From an uncultured Pirellulaceae bacterium (GTDB lineage: Bacteria; Planctomycetota; Planctomycetia; Pirellulales; Pirellulaceae), in the NCBI GenBank assembly GCA_934278005.1, contig CAKQWG010000056.1:1-17841 (forward strand): 17,841 bases of DNA. The letters run 5' to 3'. This document shows, piece by piece, positions 15,255 to 17,841 of this stretch (positions within the stretch are counted from its first letter, which is position 1; the number at the start of each line of letters is the position of its first letter). The position numbers and the translations under genes were made by a program. The notes under the pieces are model-generated. The model saw only the letters and a list, made by a program, of their open reading frames with translations. It did no database searches and had not been told where the DNA came from.

Positions 15255-16433
15255 TTAAATAATCCCCGGTGTGCTAACCGAGATTCCTTTGAGAGCCATT
15301 TTGAGCGCATCCTTGTTGGGTGCCACCGCGAAGGCTGTCGGACGGTCGATCAACTCCTGGTCGATCAACCCCTTAAGACTCATGGTAAAGTCTTGCATGC
15401 CTTCGGCGGCACCGATGCGAATGGCGTCGGGCAGTTTAGCATCATGGCCCTCCAACACCAACTTCTGAATCATGGGAGTAAAGGTCATGATCTCAACCGT
15501 CGGCACTCGGCCCACTCCTGGCTTGATGCTCTTGAGAAGTTTTTGTGCCACGATGCCCTTCATATTAAACGCAATAGCCGAGCGGATCGCGCCGTGCATC
15601 TCTTCGGGGAACAAGTCCAAGATACGGCCAATGGTCGTCGACGCGCTGGAGGCGTGAATGGTCCCAAACACCAAGTGGCCCGTTTCAGCCGCATGGATGG
15701 CTGTCATGAAGGTCTCCTGGTCGCGCATCTCACCCACCAGGATTACGTCCGGGTCTTCACGCACGGCGTGCTTCATGGCGATTTCAAAGTCTTTGACATC
15801 CTGGCCGATCTCACGCTGGTTGATCAAACACTTGTCATCGGTGAACACAAACTCGATCGGATCCTCAAGCGTTAAAATGTGCTTGCTGTAAATCGAATTG
15901 ATATAGTTCAAGATCGAACCGATCGTGGTACTTTTCCCCGAACCCGTAACCCCGGCCAGCAGCACCATGCCCTGATCGAAGTGACATAGCGTTTCGATCG
16001 ACTGAGGCAGATACAGGCCCTGAAAGGGCGGAATGTAATTATTGACTCGCCGGGCGACCAACCCCACTTTACCAAGCTGTTTGAGCATATTGACGCGGAA
16101 GCGCCAGTTAACTCCATCGACTTCGACAACATAAGCAAAGTCCGCGCCACCATCCTCTTCGAAAATCCGTCGGTTCCGCGCATCGAGCATAGGGACTAGC
16201 AGACGCACCATCTCCTCGTTCTCGATCGGTGGGCGATTGAGTGGCTTGAGCGTACCGTTGACGCGCACGATCGGCGGCTGGCCCACCTTCAGATGCAAGT
16301 CGCTTCCCTGTAGCTTGACCAACGCGCGAAAGATCTTGTCGACCTCGAGCGGTTCACGCTCCTTCAGCAGGTCACCCATCAATCTTTCAATGGTCGCGTC
16401 GCTGCCAGTGCGTGGGGCTTCGGCTGTCGCCAT
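15255..16433 (-). CDS. pilT: PilT-type twitching-motility/retraction ATPase
   Basis: Cytoplasmic hexameric ATPase that powers retraction of type IV pili in its family. The 392-residue product is a little longer than typical PilT owing to about 35 extra N-terminal residues. All motifs are present: the N-terminal GSDLHLKVGQPPIVRVNG (43-60), Walker A GVTGSGKST (161-169), Asp box ILTLEDPIE (186-194), Walker B ILVGEMRD (231-238) and His box TGHLVFGTIHA (251-261). The canonical C-terminal AIRNLIRE is replaced by a diverged MIQKLVLEG sequence. ATG 16433 has AGGAG 9 nt upstream. It appears to lead the minus-strand run pilT / PilB-like / membrane protein / folK; no PilC, prepilin or intact PilB gene is present here. 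PilU or a PilT paralogue is an alternative name. Confidence 0.93.
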   Translation of the reverse strand: MATAEAPRTGSDATIERLMGDLLKEREPLEVDKIFRALVKLQGSDLHLKVGQPPIVRVNGTLKPLNRPPIENEEMVRLLVPMLDARNRRIFEEDGGADFAYVVEVDGVNWRFRVNMLKQLGKVGLVARRVNNYIPPFQGLYLPQSIETLCHFDQGMVLLAGVTGSGKSTTIGSILNYINSIYSKHILTLEDPIEFVFTDDKCLINQREIGQDVKDFEIAMKHAVREDPDVILVGEMRDQETFMTAIHAAETGHLVFGTIHASSASTTIGRILDLFPEEMHGAIRSAIAFNMKGIVAQKLLKSIKPGVGRVPTVEIMTFTPMIQKLVLEGHDAKLPDAIRIGAAEGMQDFTMSLKGLIDQELIDRPTAFAVAPNKDALKMALKGISVSTPGII

Positions 16434-16442
16434 ACCGTCAAT

Positions 16443-16447
16443 CTCCT
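16443..16447 (-). promoter_or_regulatory. Ribosome binding site of pilT
   Basis: AGGAG on the minus strand, 9 nt before ATG 16433. It fixes the start of the gene. Confidence 0.7.
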
Positions 16448-16471
16448 ACGAGCTAGTTGTCTAACCGGCAA

Positions 16472-16495
16472 AGCGGAGCCAGTTGAGCCTCCGCT
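16472..16495 (-). terminator. GC-rich hairpin between hisF and pilT
   Basis: The 7-bp perfect stem agcggag/ctccgct has a 10-nt loop, in the 118-bp gap after the hisF stop. Only a short TT follows on the minus strand, so termination would be inefficient. Alternatively it is a structure in the pilT leader. Confidence 0.4.
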
Positions 16496-16551
16496 GCTGT
16501 AAATACTTCTGCATTAGGATCTTAGAATCCTTTACCGCCATCGCTGGCAAC

Positions 16552-17346
16552 TCATAATCGCACGGGAATGCCGCGCTGTGCCAGCACTTGTTTCGTTTCC
16601 ACTATTGTATACTGACCGAAGTGAAAAATACTGGCAGCCAAGGCAGCATCCGCTTTTCCCAGCTGAATTGCATCGGCCATATGCTGCGGAGACCCAGCGC
16701 CGCCGCTGGCTACGACCGGGATTCCTACAGAACTGGCTACCGCCGCTGTGATCTCAAGGTCATAACCGTCACAAGTGCCATCGCAGTCCATACTCGTCAA
16801 TACGATTTCGCCAGCTCCAAGAGATTCAACGCGTTTAGCCCACGACACGGCTTCTAACCCCGTGGGAGTGCGACCACCATGGATGTGGACCTCCCAGAAT
16901 TCCTGCTGCGGAGCGTCCGGGTCGCCCGCTTCGGCGGGTCGCAACACGCGTTTGGGATCAATGTTAACGACGATGCACTGGCTGCCGAAACGCTGGGCAG
17001 CCTGAGCCACAAACTCGGGGTCGCGGCAAGCCGTGGTGTTGATCGAAACCTTATCGCATCCGGCCTGTAGCAATTGCCGGATATCCTCAAGCGTGCGAAT
17101 GCCCCCACCGACAGTCAGCGGCATGAACACCTGCTCCGCCGTCCGCCGCACCACATCCAAGATTATGCCACGCTGTTGATGGCTGGCCGTAATATCCAAG
17201 AAAACTAATTCGTCAGCCCCCTCGCGTTCGTATCGCGCAGCTACTTGCACCGGATCACCCGCGTCGCGCAGGTTCACAAAATTTGTCCCCTTGACGACTC
17301 GACCCTGCTCCACGTCGAGACAAGGGATGATACGTTTGGCTAGCAT
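16552..17346 (-). CDS. hisF: Imidazole glycerol phosphate synthase cyclase subunit HisF
   Basis: Cyclase half of IGP synthase in histidine biosynthesis. It uses ammonia delivered by HisH to turn PRFAR into imidazole glycerol phosphate and AICAR. The 264-residue (beta/alpha)8 barrel shows [11 protein letters not shown] with catalytic D11, [31 protein letters not shown] with catalytic D130, [19 protein letters not shown] and VVASGGAG. An insertion of about 8-10 residues ([12 protein letters not shown], about 138-149) after D130 makes it slightly longer than usual. The usual Lys in the DGTKDGYD loop is Cys192. ATG 17346 is chosen because the barrel starts there; the frame runs on to 17403. No hisA or hisH lies beside it. 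A TACAAT (minus, 17425-17420) might be a -10 element, with a poor -35. Confidence 0.97.
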   Translation of the reverse strand: MLAKRIIPCLDVEQGRVVKGTNFVNLRDAGDPVQVAARYEREGADELVFLDITASHQQRGIILDVVRRTAEQVFMPLTVGGGIRTLEDIRQLLQAGCDKVSINTTACRDPEFVAQAAQRFGSQCIVVNIDPKRVLRPAEAGDPDAPQQEFWEVHIHGGRTPTGLEAVSWAKRVESLGAGEIVLTSMDCDGTCDGYDLEITAAVASSVGIPVVASGGAGSPQHMADAIQLGKADAALAASIFHFGQYTIVETKQVLAQRGIPVRL

Positions 17347-17469
17347 CGACGACCGATCTGATAAGTTGAAAAACGACGAGCAGACATCACTGCAAGTAGG
17401 CATGACTGAACACAGGCTGATTGTACGTATCGACCAGCCACTAGGTTAGGCCTGACATTAATCGACAAA

Positions 17470-17490
17470 GGGAGGCCCAATGGACCTCCC
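17470..17490 (-). terminator. Candidate terminator after the DPFG-repeat gene
   Basis: gggagg/cctccc (6 bp) continues after a mismatch with two more pairs around an AAT/ATT loop. On the minus strand it is followed by TTTGTCGATT, a weak T-rich tail. It lies about 97 nt after the stop of the repeat gene and before hisF. Confidence 0.5.
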
Positions 17491-17586
17491 TCGGTTCAGA
17501 TACTTTACACGCGCCGCTCGTCGCCTGGAGCACCGCATAGATGTTGCGCTGCCGCAGCAATGAATGGCTTGAGCCAGTCGAAATGG

Positions 17587-17841
17587 CTACGAACCAAACG
17601 GATCATCGCTAGCGCCCGCTTCCGGTGCGCCAAACGGATCCGCTGCGTCTGCAGCCGGGGCGGCGGGCGTGCTCGGCGTGGCTGGAGCACCAAACGGATC
17701 CGCTGCGTCTGCAGCCGGAGCAGCGGGTGTGCTCGGCGTAGCGGAGGCACCAAACGGATCCGCCGCGTCTGCAGCCGGAGCAGCGGGTGTGCTCGGCGTA
17801 GCGGAGGCACCAAACGGATCCGCCGCGTCTGCAGCCGGAGC
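17587..17841 (-). CDS. C-terminal end of an Ala/Pro-rich protein with DPFG repeats (partial, start outside window)
   Basis: On the minus strand the frame entering at 17841 is open to TAG 17589-17587, giving 84 residues made of 20-residue repeats of the form DPFGASATPSTPAAPAADAA. It ends with a diverged half unit, DPFGAPEAGASDDPFGS. No start codon is included, so simple ORF lists miss it. A shadow frame in the same interval is Arg/Leu/Pro-rich and implausible. The composition suggests a disordered tail, possibly with DPF-type docking motifs; the rest of the protein and its function cannot be seen. The frame is supported by the conserved coding period: 60 bp equals 20 codons, and changes between units are mostly conservative. 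hisF follows about 240 bp downstream. Confidence 0.75.
   Translation of the reverse strand, partial: APAADAADPFGASATPSTPAAPAADAADPFGASATPSTPAAPAADAADPFGAPATPSTPAAPAADAADPFGAPEAGASDDPFGS
17641..17841. repeat. 60-bp tandem repeat array
   Basis: Units lie at 17641-17700, 17701-17760 and 17761-17820, with a partial unit at 17821-17841 that runs off the window. The second and third units differ at a single base (cgct against cgcc); the first is more diverged. All keep the 20-codon frame of the DPFG gene. Confidence 0.95.

Noticed and set aside
17505..17813. 102-codon minus-strand frame over the 60-bp repeats
   Set aside because: It is the out-of-frame shadow of the DPFG frame, rich in Arg, Leu and Pro. 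The other frame gives regular, sensible repeats and a stop at 17587.
17641..17841. Repeat array considered as CRISPR
   Set aside because: Units are contiguous 60-bp tandem copies without unique spacers, and they keep a coding frame.

Overview
The window is about 17.8 kb of GC-rich bacterial chromosome, gene-dense on both strands. The gene content suggests a planctomycete, most likely of the Pirellula/Rhodopirellula type. The reasons are an iduronate-sulfatase-type secreted sulfatase beside a secreted EEP-fold hydrolase, a secreted sialidase-like protein, a full-length NfeD/ClpP-class protease, a FloA-type flotillin, generally weak ribosome binding sites, and both Tad and PilT-type secretion ATPases. 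This assignment is an inference from protein resemblance, not from a marker gene. I see no rRNA, tRNA, CRISPR array, transposase or phage gene.

Layout. Positions 1-767 hold the 3' part of a TPR-protein gene with in-frame short tandem repeats. Positions 907-4204 (+) hold a core Tad export module: CpaF/TadA ATPase, TadB and TadC. Converging on it, 8455-4234 (-) reads nfeD-like membrane protease, then a secreted endonuclease/exonuclease/phosphatase-fold protein, then a sulfatase whose TTG start overlaps the preceding stop. Divergent from nfeD, 8643-9959 (+) encodes a secreted sialidase-like (BNR/Asp-box) protein. After a 458-bp non-coding stretch come a small BON-domain protein and FloA (10829-11857, +). 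FloA ends tail-to-tail, with overlapping stop codons, against folK.

The right part (16433-11854, -) reads pilT, then a PilB/GspE-like protein, a small membrane protein, and folK with a long C-terminal extension. Upstream of pilT, on the same strand, is hisF (17346-16552). The window ends inside a gene whose C-terminus is built of 20-residue Ala/Pro repeats carrying DPFG. It is read off the minus strand and lacks its start here.

How the genes fit together. Two filament or secretion machineries are represented, Tad and a type IV pilus retraction ATPase. Two membrane-organising proteins that usually travel together, NfeD and FloA, lie on opposite sides of the sialidase and BON genes. A sulfatase/EEP/sialidase group points to degradation or remodelling of sulfated or sialylated glycans or lipids. 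The most unusual item is the PilB/GspE-like protein directly downstream of pilT. It keeps the family fold signature and the zinc-binding cysteine pairs but has lost the Walker A lysine, the Walker B acidic motif and the His-box histidine. It looks like a pseudo-ATPase partner of PilT.
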